From Zizania palustris (Eukaryota; Streptophyta; Magnoliopsida; Poales; Poaceae), in NCBI GenBank assembly GCA_019279435.1, contig JAAALK010000288.1, positions 76,914,255 to 76,978,254 on the forward strand: DNA of 64,000 nt, given 5' to 3'. Below, piece by piece: positions 11,101 to 22,225 of this stretch. The notes beneath the pieces are model-generated. The model made no database searches. It was not told where the DNA came from and saw nothing but the letters and a program-made list of their open reading frames with translations. The stretch's first letter is position 1, and each line of letters opens with the position of its first letter. The position numbers and the translations under genes were made by a program.

Positions 11101-14100
11101 TCCAGTTTTGCTTGGTCACTTCTGTTCTGTCTAGTAAGTGTGGTCGTCAGTTCTATATTCTAATACTCTGTTTTAGCATTGAGTTATTACTGTATGATTT
11201 GTGTGCTGTAAAGTGTATAGAGTATTAGAGTATTTTTGGCAGATTCTGTTTGTAAAACCTGCTTCATTAATACTAATGTGATTTACTGTTAAATGTTAAA
11301 TATGATTCACTTATTTAACATGCAATCTGTGATACAAGTATTTCCCCTCCTCCCCTCTTCCCTATGCCTACTTTTTGTCTTTCATTTGCTACTGCCTGAT
11401 TTGAACTAAGTGTATTGNNNNNNNNNNNNNNNNNNNNNNNNNNNNNNNNNNNNNNNNNNNNNNNNNNNNNNNNNNNNNNNNNNNNNNNNNNNNNNNNNNN
11501 NNNNNNNNNNNNNNNNNTCATTCATGTTTATTTTAGTTTCTGATTTTGGTTTATCTTTCTGGCTAAATTATATCTTGCTACGAGTTATTGCTTATATTTT
11601 ATATGTTCCGGGAAAAGGAAGCATCAAGCATCAAGTATGTCTCCAACTACCTATTAATGTACTCTTGAATCTTGATCTTGATTAGGCTTGTTGTTAAGAA
11701 GTCTACCTATAAATTGTCACATACTATATAGTATGTAACTATGTATATGTCCTAAAATATATGGGACAATTAGATGGATGACTAGAACCGACTAGAATCG
11801 ACTAATCACGATTAGTTTTATGATCAGTACCATGGCGACTAGAATCGACTAATCGCGATTAGTTTTATGATCAGTACCATGGCGACTAGGTCCGACTAGG
11901 CGATTTGTAAACATTGCCGTTTCCCATGAGACGGATGCTGCACTCTGATGAGGCGAGGCATCAGCTGTGGCGTCTGCCAACAGCGACCCAGATGCCTAAT
12001 CATCGATTAGGTGACGTCTTGATAACTAAGGCAGTATCTGCTTCACTTTATGCAAGGTAAAGCAAAGCACCAAAGCTGACTATTATTAACCAAGCATTGA
12101 AGGAAATAGGATTAGCAGGTTTGTACTTAGTGTGTGGAGGAAAAGAAACAATACTCAGAACTCTCGACACTGAAGGGGCAGTTTGGATTCAATTACTTAG
12201 AATTTTGCTCACAATTGAAATGAATCTCAATGATTCCCAAAGAAATCCCCTCATCCAATAATCCAAGCATATTGGAACTAATGAATTTCATAAATACTGA
12301 GAATTTCAGAGGAAAGCAGATCAATTTCCACGCTGAATGGAAATTAATTATGCAGTCAAAAGTCTCCAAGCGAGGCCTAAGTAATATTTGATTGGTAAAT
12401 TAATATTTCCTCCATTTTAGAATGTAAGTCATTAAAGTTTTGCCTAGATTCATCTATAGATCAATGAATCTAACACATATACATTTATCTATAGATGAAT
12501 CTAAGAAAGGCTAGAATGACTTACATTCTGAAACAAAGGAAGCATATCAAAGTTAAGTTTCTTCTAAAGATATAGCATTTATAGTCTCACATTGACTAAT
12601 ACACAATTAGAACTAATCTTCTTACATACTGCCAATCCAGCAATGCAGACATATAATCATAATTGTTACAGCGACGCGGCGATGCGCGGCGACCTACCAC
12701 CTTCATAACATTACGACGCTTATGGCATGTAGCATGACGTCGTCATAGACACATTGGCACGGCGAACAATATAAGAAAATAATTTATAGGATTTAGAAAA
12801 ATATATCAACATATAAGTAAATTGCAAATAACAATAGCAATATAACATGATAAAAATAACAATACAATATTAAGTTGTAATATTGTTACATTACACACCT
12901 TATAAGATAATATATATATATATATATAATTGAAATTTAATAACACATTTAAAATTTTATCCAATATTATATTTAAAGTTAAATTAATAATTTATTTATA
13001 AAATCTGATCAAATAGTCAATTTATACACAGCCCATTTAAAGCTCATTAGGGTTTTTTATTTCTAAACCTTAATTTCTATTCCACTCCTCTCTCTCTCCC
13101 CCACCCTTCCAGCCGCCGCCTCTCTCCCATCCAGCCACTGCCTCCTTTTCCCTTCCTCTCCCTCACTTCCTCTTCTTCTCTCCTAGCTGCGCCACATGCG
13201 CCTGGCCGAGTCATGGCCAGCCCTGCCATGCGCCACTCGCGCTTGGCCGCACCGCGTGCATCTGGCCCTCGCCGCGCCACACCCTCACGATTAATCCACA
13301 CTGTGCCGCCTTCGTATGGCAAGCACCACATCCGTGGCGAGTGCCACGTGACGCCACAACAACGCCACGTGCCTGTGGCACCTGCCACAGACACTCGGCG
13401 ATATGGCGATCTAGGGTGAATTGCAGATTTCTGCCATGGCAATATGGCGACGATATGGCGACGCCGTAACAACTATGCATATAATAGTTCTACTGTTTAT
13501 GAGTGTGTTAACCAAGATCTGTACGCTATACTTTATATGTAAAAAAATCATCCACATACAAGAACCAGAATCAACAATCAAACAAGAATATTGATTCAAT
13601 CTACAAATGTAAGGTGGGTATGGTACCTTAGAAAAGAATTCAACTGAAGCCAATACTCTTCGATTGGTTCCATTTGTGAGTTGCTTTACACTAGCACACG
13701 TGAAATTAACTTTGGGCCACCCCCTTTCCATACAGTGATGTTGCATTTGTCCATACAGGTGCTTCCATTTTGGGTACTTTATCCCAACAAAGCTGATCAT
13801 CACAAACACTACTTGGCCTCTAGCATGCAAACCAGATATCTTAACTCTGATTGAGGTGCATGGCATTTTCAACTCCATTCGAGTACTCTTCTTGGAATAT
13901 GGATTGAAACTTCCAACAAGTAAACAAAAAAGTGATACTGCTGATCTTAAGCAAGTCTCAAGAAGCAAATGTTTTGATCCTAAAGTATTATCAACAAGAA
14001 GTATGTCCATACAAACAGGAACAGCAGGCCATGAAGCAACCATTGCACCGTGCTGGAGGAGAAATAGAGTATTGAGAAGCCAGACATTGCATGCTTCAGA

Positions 14101-15774
14101 CATGATCTTATAAACAGATTTCAGTGGCTGGCTCAATACTAATATGGCATGTTTCATCAAGTTAACATTTTCAGTACCAGAAAATGTGGCAGTAAGTTCC
14201 CTGCTTTTAAGATCAGAATCTTGTTCTGAAATATTGAGAAATCCATTCTTTCTCCGGCAAGGCCGCTTCCTTGAATAAACAAAGTGAAACCTCCTATCCA
14301 CAAGTGTAGTCCTATCTTCAAAGACATCAGAACCTCCATCTGCAGGTGAACTACCAGGTATAGAATCATTTGAGCATAGCATATACTGTTCTTTGTCAAA
14401 CAGAATAGGAGCAATATCTGAATGAATGTGATTTTGCTTGCTCATATTACTAGATGTAGCAGATCTTGCTTGGTTTCTTCGAGCCAGCAAGGATATGATG
14501 GGACCTGAGTCAGAACTTCCTGTGCTGTTTCCATCCATGTCTTCCATCTCACCTACTTCATACTTTGGCTTAAATAATGACCTTGAATTATGATGATTAG
14601 ATGCCTGATGAGGTTCACTTGGCAAAAGGAGGAGCTTGATCCTCTCATTTTGAAGATTGATCCATTCCTCTTCTTTATCATCATATCTGACATGATGCAA
14701 CCTGGTTATGGGATCATATTTCTTAACCAGGCCAAAGTACCAGGTCTCATCCAGAGGCCAAAACACCCGGATCCTCTCTTTTACTATTCTCAATGGATCC
14801 ACATCATGGGGGCTGACTTCATAAAAATGACGACGTGGGCGACGTTTACTGAATAACACTTTGCCATCACGATTTCGTAGCAACTTAGCAGGACCTGCCA
14901 CATTCTTTGTTTTGTTGCATGGATCATTGAAATGGTCTGAATGCTGAATAAAGTATGCCTTTGGTGATATATTCAAAGGTTTTGCATTCTTCCTCAGTGT
15001 GCCAGCACATCTATTATCTGATAGAGAACAGAGCATCCTAGCAGCATTTTCTTCCAAACTAACATCATCATCCTCTTTGACATGCACAGAGCTTTCCTTG
15101 ATAGCATGGACATGTTTTGATTGTTTACCTGAAAGACGTGACTGCTTTTCAGATGAGAGATCATTTTCAGAACAAAACTTTGTGCTGTTGTCCAGTTCAC
15201 AAGTGTCGTTCTCAATTTTCAAGCAACTGACAGGGTCATTACCACCAACCCTGTTCTCCTTAAGAGTCTGTGATCTCTTCCGCTTGTTCCTCCTCTGGAC
15301 CTGAGTAGCCTTTGCAATGCCATTGGATAGCAAAACCTCATGACCTCCAGTACCATTCTTGATACTGACATTCTGAGCTAGCTTCCTTAACCTCAATACA
15401 CCACGAGGCTGCCTGATTACTGCAACTCCACCTGAATTAACTGAATAATCTAAGTGACCATCCTTATTTCTTGATAAGGAACGCGGGTTACGTTTGTCAA
15501 AACTATCCTCACTCCATGTGGAATCACCCGAACTGGTTCCTTCCGTCTCTAGCCCATTAAGTTCCACTCTACTGGAACTCGAGCTATTGTGCTTCCTCTT
15601 GCTCCCTGCAGATGAACTGCTTGATGGGTCCTCTTTCTCACTCTCATTCTGTGTGCTAGGTCCTTGCCTCTCTCCAACCGACGCCCTCTCAGACAAAGTC
15701 TCCTCTTCATCTAAGCCTGGTACTGATTCAGTGGCATCCGTCGCATTAGGCCTATCACTACCACTGGATTCCAT
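5146..15774 (-). CDS. Enhancer of polycomb-like protein (EPCR type), frameshifted 3' half
   Basis: Plant EPL-related chromatin protein. Arabidopsis relatives (EPCR1/EPCR2) belong to the PWWP-EPCR-ARID-TRB complexes, and yeast Epl1 scaffolds the NuA4 acetyltransferase. Exons by phase-matched GT-AG sites: 15774-13627, 8392-6703, 6048-5800, 5704-5146. Exon 1 starts MESSGSDRPN; a Ser/charge-rich tail precedes a Tudor-like module around residues 330-385 (RIRVFWPLDETWYFG, HVRYDDKEEEW). Exon 2 carries the EPL region (LTDDVFERIMDKFEK, YWQEKRKKKGMPL), exon 3 WKIYEQQLQEWE, and exon 4 a charged helix with RDASSAALHAVAMAKLKREK. Family similarity changes frame once in each of exons 2 (8030-8140), 3 (about 5950) and 4 (about 5545), each explained by one base. 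Unless these are assembly errors, the C-terminal half is not translatable and the gene is a pseudogene. Intron 1 (13626-8393) is full of transposons. Confidence 0.8.
9017..9526. mobile_element. Solo LTR in EPL-like intron 1
   Basis: A 510-bp sequence beginning TGTTATGACC and ending CCATAACA, flanked on both sides by the perfect 5-bp duplication GTAAT (9012-9016, 9527-9531). It contains 'tatttatag' but no coding sequence. The TG...CA ends, short inverted termini and 5-bp TSD identify a solo LTR left by recombination between the two LTRs of a full element. Superfamily not determined. Confidence 0.85.
10515..11916. mobile_element. hAT-type element nested in the outer hAT
   Basis: Matching inverted ends CAATGTTTACAAATC, flanked by an 8-bp duplication with one mismatch (TCGTTTCC 10507-10514; CCGTTTCC 11917-11924). 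Subterminal regions hold 'gactagtcg' and 'cgactaatcg' repeats. The interior is GC-rich near 10730-11100 with no recognisable transposase, so it appears non-autonomous; part is hidden by the N gap. Confidence 0.75.
11418..11517. other. Assembly gap (100 N)
   Basis: Exactly 100 consecutive N, the conventional length for a gap of unknown size, lying inside the inner hAT element. Confidence 0.98.
12409..12542. mobile_element. Stowaway-like MITE
   Basis: The left end CCTCCATTTTAGAATGTAAG and the right end, read in reverse as CTTCCTTTGTTTCAGAATGT, are inverted repeats enclosing a self-complementary middle ('agattcatctatagat' twice in inverse orientation). It lies in intron 1 of the EPL-like gene. 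The TA duplication is not clear, so the borders may shift by a few bases. Confidence 0.6.
12658..13477. mobile_element. hAT-type non-autonomous element
   Basis: Ends CATAATTGTTACAGCG and, from the right, CATAGTTGTTACGGCG, with a perfect 8-bp duplication CATATAAT (12650-12657, 13478-13485). It contains a (TA)n run at about 12908-12928 and a GC-rich stretch at 13080-13390 (CT-rich then coding-like composition) that may be captured host DNA, but no protein is recognised. It sits 149 bp inside the intron from exon 1 of the EPL-like gene. Confidence 0.75.
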
Positions 15775-16737
15775 TCACAAACCCAGAAATCAGGAGGCGG
15801 CCAGACTCCCAAAATTTCACCTTCCATCATACGCAAAGTCCCGCAAACAGATCTTGGTTCCTCATGCCGACCACATAATCCACGGACTAGAGCAAATGTA
15901 GAATGGAAGCCTAACAAAACCCAGAAAAAAAACTACGGTCGCATCAAAAACGGAACCTCATAGACAGTGCGCACCAATATAGATCGACCCAATAAAAGAG
16001 GAGAAGAAAATTTGGGGGAAGATCAGGCACCTGATCAGGAGCGTCGATCCGACCACCGAATCGAGCCCAAAACCACAACGGCTGCAGCACAAATCCGAAT
16101 AAAACAAACAATTTCACACTTGCAATCGGTACAACGCAGATTACACACGAAAACGAGAAACACAGCTTGCTTTTTGGGAGGAAACGACCCACCTAGTAAC
16201 GTGCCCCGCCACCAAATTGGGTGGCGGAATCGATCCCGCGCGTAGGGGAGGAGCGATCTGCGGCAAAATCCCTCTGCAAGGGCGATCCAATGGGGGCAAT
16301 TAGGGTTTCCCTCGCCACGGAACCTAGGGTTTGCTGCTTTTTCGTTTTTTTCTTTTGGGGATTTTGTTTTTGCGAATTGGAGAGAGGGAGTGGTGGGGTA
16401 CAGCTAGCTAAGTGGCGGGTGGGTGGCGAGTCGGTGGAGGGAGTGCGGGATCTCGGGCCGTCCGATCTGGAATTGGACGGATAGCATGGCTCGAACGCTT
16501 CCGATTCCGGGGTTTGCTTTGGGCGAGCTTCGTGGCACGTCACTGTTGAGCAAGCGAACTTGGGCGGCTGCGACGATCGGGGGAAGCCGCAGACGAAGCC
16601 CGCAGCTACGCCGACGGCGAGGTCACACGATCTGGATCGATCGTGATCGTGATCGTGATGGGTGGAGAAAAAGGAAGCACCGATTTATGTTGGTTTGTTC
16701 CACATTTTATAGCTCTATTCTACAAATGTCTAGCTAA
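15775..16737 (-). promoter_or_regulatory. 5' UTR and promoter region of the EPL-like gene
   Basis: Upstream of the EPL-like ATG. On the minus strand 'ctag|gtgggtcg' near 16190 and 'gatcag|gtgcc' near 16030 could be donor and acceptor of a 5' UTR intron. A (GATCGT)n-like hexamer run lies at about 16636-16661. No TATA box or transcription start can be assigned with confidence. Confidence 0.35.
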
Positions 16738-16947
16738 GAGGGGTATTTGAGACTACTCCATTTCACTAAATTTTGCTCCACTCTATTAAATCCACTTAAA
16801 ATCAGATTCATAGTGGATTTGTTTCTTCAATGTGGAGTATCTGCACATGTTTGGCTTGCAGAGTGGATTTAAATTCAAAAATGATGGAATTTAGTAGGAA
16901 TGTACTATTTTGCCCCTGAATTGTAATACACTTTATTTGTTAATATA

Positions 16948-19340
16948 CACTACAACAATCCAGGCAACTTCCGTCGGCTTGCCCTTTTCCGACGGAAGAA
17001 GCTAACTTTCGTCGACAAAGGCTAACTTCTATTGGCATTTAGCCGACGGAAGTGGGTAGACAGAAGTTAGCTAACTTCCGTCGGCCTCACGTGGCCGACG
17101 GAAGTTAGCGCCGAACTCTGCCACGTCAGTAGAGTCGCGCTAACTTCCGTCGGTCAGCCTAGCCGATGGAAGTTAAGGGCACCTAACTTCCGTCGGCTTT
17201 GGCCTTAGCCGACGGAAGTTAGCCTTTCTGCCCACGTGGCCGAAAGCAGCTAACTTCCGTCGGCTATGGTCAAAGCCGACGGAAGTTAGCTGGTATTTTT
17301 TTTATTTTTTCCCGGTTCCCCTACTCACACTCACATTCAACCACAATTTCAATCACATTCACATATAACATCCAAAATCACATTCAAACTTCACATATAA
17401 CATCCAAAATCAATCTCACATCCAAATTCACATCCAAACTTCACACATCACATCCAAAATCACATAATATAACTGAATTCACATCCAAAGTCACAATACA
17501 CATCTGAATTCACATATAACATCCAAATTCACATACAAAGTCACATAACACAGCGAGAGCCACATACAAAGTCACATTTGTCCATATACTCACTGATCGC
17601 CCACATTTGGGTCGTGGGCGCCGCCGCTGCCTCCCGCTTCATCCACATTTGCCCCGGAGGCTCCATCCTGACCAGGCGTACGGGGATTCTGAAGAAATAG
17701 ACAAAATTAGAGAATGAACTCAACTAACCTTCTAAACGCTAACTTAAGTATCTCAAGTAACGATATGTCAGGAGGTACCTCAGGTGATGTAGGAGGTAGT
17801 GGTGGTGGCAGGGGAGGTAGTGGTTGGAACAAGGACATGTCAAATCCACCATGTTGTTGGCTAATTGCTACACATGTTGTAATGCAATCAGTTAGTTCTA
17901 AACCTATTGTTGAATACTTTTTAACTCTAACACTGCAAACTACACTTACTTGGATCATCGTCTGCTGTTGTGCTAACCAGGTGGTATAATACTCTTGTTG
18001 TCAAATAAAAAATTGCATACGAAAAGAAATATATATAAGAAAGTATATATAGATATAATACTAATCACCCAATGAAATCATAAAAACTATAAATTAATAG
18101 AATCATATAATTAGAATCATATATACATAATATCACAACATATATTGCATGTGAAAACAGAACATCGCATATGAAACATATTTAAAGGGAAAAAATTAAA
18201 GCGAAAAAAATTATTCCATCATGCACAAATAAAATAGTGGACTCTATTCATAAGACTTTATAAGGGCAAAATAGTAATATTAAGTGTGAACATAGCTAGA
18301 AAGTAAATGTCTTCGTACATGATGGCAGGCCTTCAAACTGGGAGTTCACCTATGAGGAGGCTCACTTAAGGCCTTTTGACCATACCAGAGGCTTCGGTAC
18401 CCCTTCGAAGAAGACTCAGAGACTTTGGAGCCAACTCCCCGGTATATCATCGGCTCCTTCGGAGTGTCATGCTTAATTACAACTGATGGGATTATTTTCT
18501 CGCCAACGATCAACATATTGGTATTTAAACTTAATTTGGTAGGCTTTTATTAGTTTCTCTCTAACTAAGTACGTACTTTAGTTAATTAGGATTTAGGACG
18601 ACCCTAACTTTTCTAGGGGCCATGTCGCTGCCCATACTCCCCCTGCCACTAGACGACCCTGTTAATTTCCAATGGCATGACCACAAAATTTAACAATTCT
18701 ACACGGATGAAGGTGTCGATTGTATAATGCATGATGGAATAATAATTCGATGATCCATTGTAGATTTGCAGTTATCATATCATAATATTGACAATATCAT
18801 ATCATGCACAAATAAAAAGCGAAAAAAATTAAAGCCGAATAAAATTACTTAATCGTCGGGCGGCGACGGGCGACAGGTGACGGTGTCCGGAGGCCGATGG
18901 TGATGGCCGGGAGTGGGCGGCGGCCGGGAGGGGGCGGCGACCGTCGGCTGGCGGTGGCGGGCGGCGCGGACCGGCGGCGGCGGGCGGCTGTGGGGGCGGG
19001 CGGTGGGGGCGGGCGGCCGCTCGGGGCCGGCGGTGGCCTGTGGCGTCGGGCGGTGGCGGCAGCGTCGGGCTGCGGGAGTTGGGGGGCGCGCGTGTGTACA
19101 GGGATTAGGTTTCCCTGTACGCGCACGCATGGTTGGGGATTACATCCCTTAACTTCCGTCGGCCACCATTAAAGCCGACGGAAGTTACTTAAGGGATGTG
19201 TATCGGCCGGGAAAAAATCCCCTTTAATTTCCGTCGGCCACAGTTAAAAGCCGACGAAAGTTAATTTAACTTCCGTCGGATTTTCGAAATACCGACGAAA
19301 GTTAAATTGGCCGACGAAAATGTTCTGTTTTGCTGTAATG
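16948..19340 (-). mobile_element. CACTA (En/Spm-type) transposon
   Basis: The left end CACTACAACAATCC and the right end, read in reverse as CATTACAGCAAAACAG (one base from CACTA), are flanked by the 3-bp duplication ATA (16945-16947, 19341-19343). Both subterminal regions carry many inverted copies of AACTTCCGTCGGC. The interior has AT-rich 'cacatccaaattcacat' tandem-like repeats at 17320-17570, a degraded ORF end at 17590-17960 and a very GC-rich block at 18845-19130. Non-autonomous as it stands. Confidence 0.85.
17590..17958 (-). pseudogene. Remnant of CACTA-encoded protein C terminus
   Basis: Minus-strand exon-like pieces: ISQQHGGFDMSLFQPLPPLP, then after a short gap NPRTPGQDGASGANVDEAGG leading to a stop near 17600. 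Gln/Pro/Gly-rich C termini like this are typical of the long proteins of rice CACTA elements. The catalytic transposase portion is missing. Attribution rests on composition and position. Confidence 0.35.
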
Positions 19341-20079
19341 ATAGCTTAATATAATTGTATTGCAATAATAAAGTTTTATATTTTTAATCATAAATAATTC
19401 ATAATACTCGAGTAGTTCACATAACTTGCGGCAAAATTAATGTTTAATTGAAACTTCATAAACAGATTACACAATTAATGTATAATTGAAAGATACAATT
19501 AGTGTATCCGTAATATTATGTTGAAACCGTATTCTTAAATTCACAGATACAATTTGAACACATGAATCAATCTTTCAAGTCTGTGTCATAAATTTAAGCA
19601 CGGATTCAGATATCCAGACACACCCTAACCTACTTCCTCTTCTACTAGTGATATTTGAATTACATTCTGAGTTTAATACATGATGGTTTATTGATTTTTG
19701 GTAACTTTGTTCGGTCATTGATTAGCGAGCAACCATGCATATTGCCTGAATGAACTAGACTAATATATTCGAAGGGAATAAATTACATGAAACCATTACA
19801 TCTTCTGCTGCCAAGTTCCTGGTACAGTGGCACATATCTTCTGCAAATAAGTTTACTGATGTGGTGTTGTCATCGCATAGAAGATCAGGCAACTGAAGCA
19901 CACTATGTTCAAAAAATCGATTGTGTATACAGTACAATCTACAGGCATAGCATGTCGAGCTATTGTATAATTATCATGGCAGATTCTTTACCATAATTTA
20001 ACAATCGGTGGAACCAAATTAGAGCTGCGAATCTGAGTCTTTTTGCACATTAATCAGCTTTGCATCGTCGTGCCCTGGG
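19341..20079. other. Unassigned DNA with a trace of Copia RNase H
   Basis: No gene. At about 19815-19890 the plus strand reads QWHISSANKFTDVVLSS, which resembles the end of Copia RNase H (HIS/T..N..AD.FTK). It is very short and degraded, so this is only a hint of an old retrotransposon fragment. Confidence 0.25.
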
Positions 20080-20400
20080 TCGTCCAACGTCATCATCGAC
20101 TGTGCCACGCCCATACTAGCAGCATGCATCGCCGTGCCCTGGGCAGGGACTTGCGTCCCCGCTTGTGTCGCGCCCTGGCCAGGGGCTCGTGTCAGCGCCC
20201 CCACCGCCCGGCCGGGAGCTTGCGACGTCGCCCCTGCCGTCGTCGCTCCTACTGCGTCCTAGCTAGGAGCTCACAGCGTCGCCCCTGCCGCCTGCATCGT
20301 CGCCCCCACCACGCCCTGTCTAGGGGCTCGCACCGTCGCCGCCCCACGTCGATGCTGCCCGAAGCGGCCTGGCCACCCGCCACTTTTGCGTCCCCTTGCC
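20080..20400. repeat. Degenerate GC-rich minisatellite
   Basis: Imperfect units of about 45-55 bp built on 'cgccctgg(cc)agggg/gagctcgc...cgtcgcccc(t/c)gcc' repeat five to six times. The ORFs over it on both strands are low-complexity artefacts. Confidence 0.5.
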
Positions 20401-20464
20401 CCATTGCTGCCGAAGGAAGGAAGCACACGAGAAAGAATCGCGAAGGATAGAAACAAATCATTCT

Positions 20465-20838
20465 CATTAATGGCATGGTGAGTAAATACCTCTAAACTCC
20501 ATGGTTTGTTTTAAAAAGTGAATCTGTGGGGTACCCTTTGAGGTGCTTTGGAAAAAAAAAAGAGCGGAGTCATGAATCTATATTTTTTGCAGATACAAAA
20601 AATAAGATCTGGAACTGTTTGGCTTGAGGATTGCAGAGCAGATCTACAAAACTAGGAGTGGAGCAGTGTCAAACACCCACTAAATAGGTTCAAATCTTAT
20701 TTTTTGGATCCGTGAAAAAATGCAGATCCATGACTCCGCTCCACATTTTTTGTGCAGCACCTCAGGAGGTACTCTGCGGATTCAATTTTTTAAACAAAAC
20801 GTAGAGTTCGGGGTAATTTACCCACCAATGTCATTATA
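20465..20838. mobile_element. MITE with about 70-bp inverted ends
   Basis: The left arm TGGTGAGTAAATACC...'tttgttttaaaaagtgaatctg' is matched by an inverted right arm TGGTGGGTAAATTACC...'tttgtttaaaaaattgaatccg'. A second symmetric pair ('gagcggagtcatgaatct') lies inside, so the whole could fold into one hairpin. Superfamily and TSD not resolved. Confidence 0.6.
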
Positions 20839-20889
20839 AACTTTCCGGTTCACTTTTTTAGTTGTTATTTATTACCTTTTCATGTAGTA

Positions 20890-21117
20890 CTACATCCATT
20901 AGCTTTTAAATGACACCATTAACTTTTATCATAAACTTTGATTATTCATCTTATTCATTTTTTGAAATATCATTTTTTGTTATAATTTGTTTTATTATTG
21001 AAGTTACTTCGAGTATAACTTATATTTTTGCATATTTACATAATCTTTTTTAATGAGACGAATGATCAAAGTTTGTGATAAAAGTCAACAACGTCATTTA
21101 AAAGTTAATGGAATGAG
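20890..21117. mobile_element. Stowaway-type MITE
   Basis: A 228-bp element between TA dinucleotides (20888-20889, 21118-21119). The left end CTACATCCATTAGCTTTTAA and the inverted right end CTCATTCCATTAACTTTTAA match for over 60 bp ('atcataaactttgattattc' versus 'atcacaaactttgatcattc'). Confidence 0.75.
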
Positions 21118-21547
21118 TATAAGTTAATATATTTCATATAATAGACATAAAAATAATATAATTAGAGATTCATGAATAAATTCTGGGGCAAAATAGTACA
21201 TTTCTATCAAATTCTACCATTCTTGAATCTGAATCTCCTCTGGAAGCCAAACAAGTACAAGTACTCTAAAGTGGAGCAGCAACTCCACTCTAGATCTGAT
21301 TTTAAAAAAATCCATAGAGTGGAGCAAATTTTAAGGGAGTGATGTAGTCCCAAACAGATCTTATATATACGCTGATATCGGATTCCATCGTAATTCTACA
21401 AGTCTAGTTAAACTTAGTTGAGCGAGATTAATATTAGAATGCATATCCTAGAAATCTTCATATTGCATATCTACTACATGATTTTCAAACAAAATTAGGC
21501 TTGTATGGTCTTCTTCTACAAAAAATAAAAAAAGATAGAAGGAGAAT

Positions 21548-22225
21548 TAGGGCTGGACAAAAAACTCGTAGCTCGTTAACTCGCTCGGTTCGTGACTAGC
21601 TCGGCTCGACTTGGCTCGGCTCGTTCTATTTTCCTAACGAGCTGAGCTGGTGTTTTAGCTCGTTAGTATAACGAGCGAGTTCGAGCTGGCTCGCGAGCTG
21701 CTCGCGAGCTTAATGAGCTCAGCACAAGTAGTCAAGTCAACCCATTAAAATAATAATAAAACACTATCTTACAATATGAGACTCATTATTTTATAATTTA
21801 TTTGGTAATATCAAGTTATTACTTGCTAACTTGTTATTATAAATTTATTATTATATCATATAGAATTTATCATATAAAAATATATAGAATTTCTCATATA
21901 AAAGTATGAAACAAATAACATGTGTGATTAATTTGATGGAATCATAGAAATAATGATGGAACTATGGATGATTATTTTTTGAAACATTATGTTTTCTATT
22001 TATTTCATATTTTGATGTTTGATATGTGATTATTTAAATATTTATTATTTAATCATATTTTAAATAATTGGCTCGCGAGCTAAACGAGCTAGCTCGCGAG
22101 CTGGACCGAGCCGAGCCGAGCTGGGTTTTCTGCTCGTTATGTTAACGAGCCGAGCTAGCTCGTTAACGTAACGAGCTATAACGAGCCGAGCTTAACGAGC
22201 CGAGCTAGCTCGTTATCCAGCCCTA
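21548..22225. mobile_element. hAT MITE with GCTCG-rich ends
   Basis: A 678-bp element starting TAGGGCTGGACAA and ending TTATCCAGCCCTA, with a perfect 8-bp duplication AGGAGAAT (21540-21547, 22226-22233). Both ends hold dense 'gagcyagctcg/cgagccgagc' repeats of alternating orientation; the middle is AT-rich. No ORF. Confidence 0.85.

Larger units (their letters stand above)
9855..12030. mobile_element. hAT-type DNA transposon (outer of a nested pair)
   Basis: Ends CATAGTTATTATGGCGG and, from the right, CTTAGTTATCAAGACG; flanked by the perfect 8-bp duplication GCAGTATC (9847-9854, 12031-12038). The 8-bp TSD and CA-starting TIRs indicate hAT. No transposase is visible. It is interrupted by a second hAT element at 10515-11916. 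Its termini resemble those of the element at 12658-13477, so the two are probably one family. Confidence 0.75.
16738..21360. mobile_element. Large PIF/Harbinger-like element with long inverted ends
   Basis: About 190 bp at 16738-16930 recurs inverted at 21180-21360: both read (G)TTTGRGACTAC, 'TTGCTCCACTCTAT', 'AAAATCAGAT', then 'GTACTATTTTGCCCC' inward. TAA precedes the left end and TTA follows the right end, fitting Tourist/Harbinger TWA preference but not a strict direct repeat. The interior is occupied by later insertions (CACTA 16948-19340, two MITEs) and no transposase is evident. Borders by eye. Confidence 0.55.

Noticed and set aside
13411..13626. C-terminal extension of EPL-like exon 1
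   Set aside because: The open frame runs past a good donor site (AAG|GTACC at 13627/13626) into the intron and a hAT end; exon 2 joins in phase at 8392.
18845..19172. Pro/Arg/Gly-rich ORFs on both strands
   Set aside because: Compositional artefacts of a very GC-rich block inside a CACTA element.
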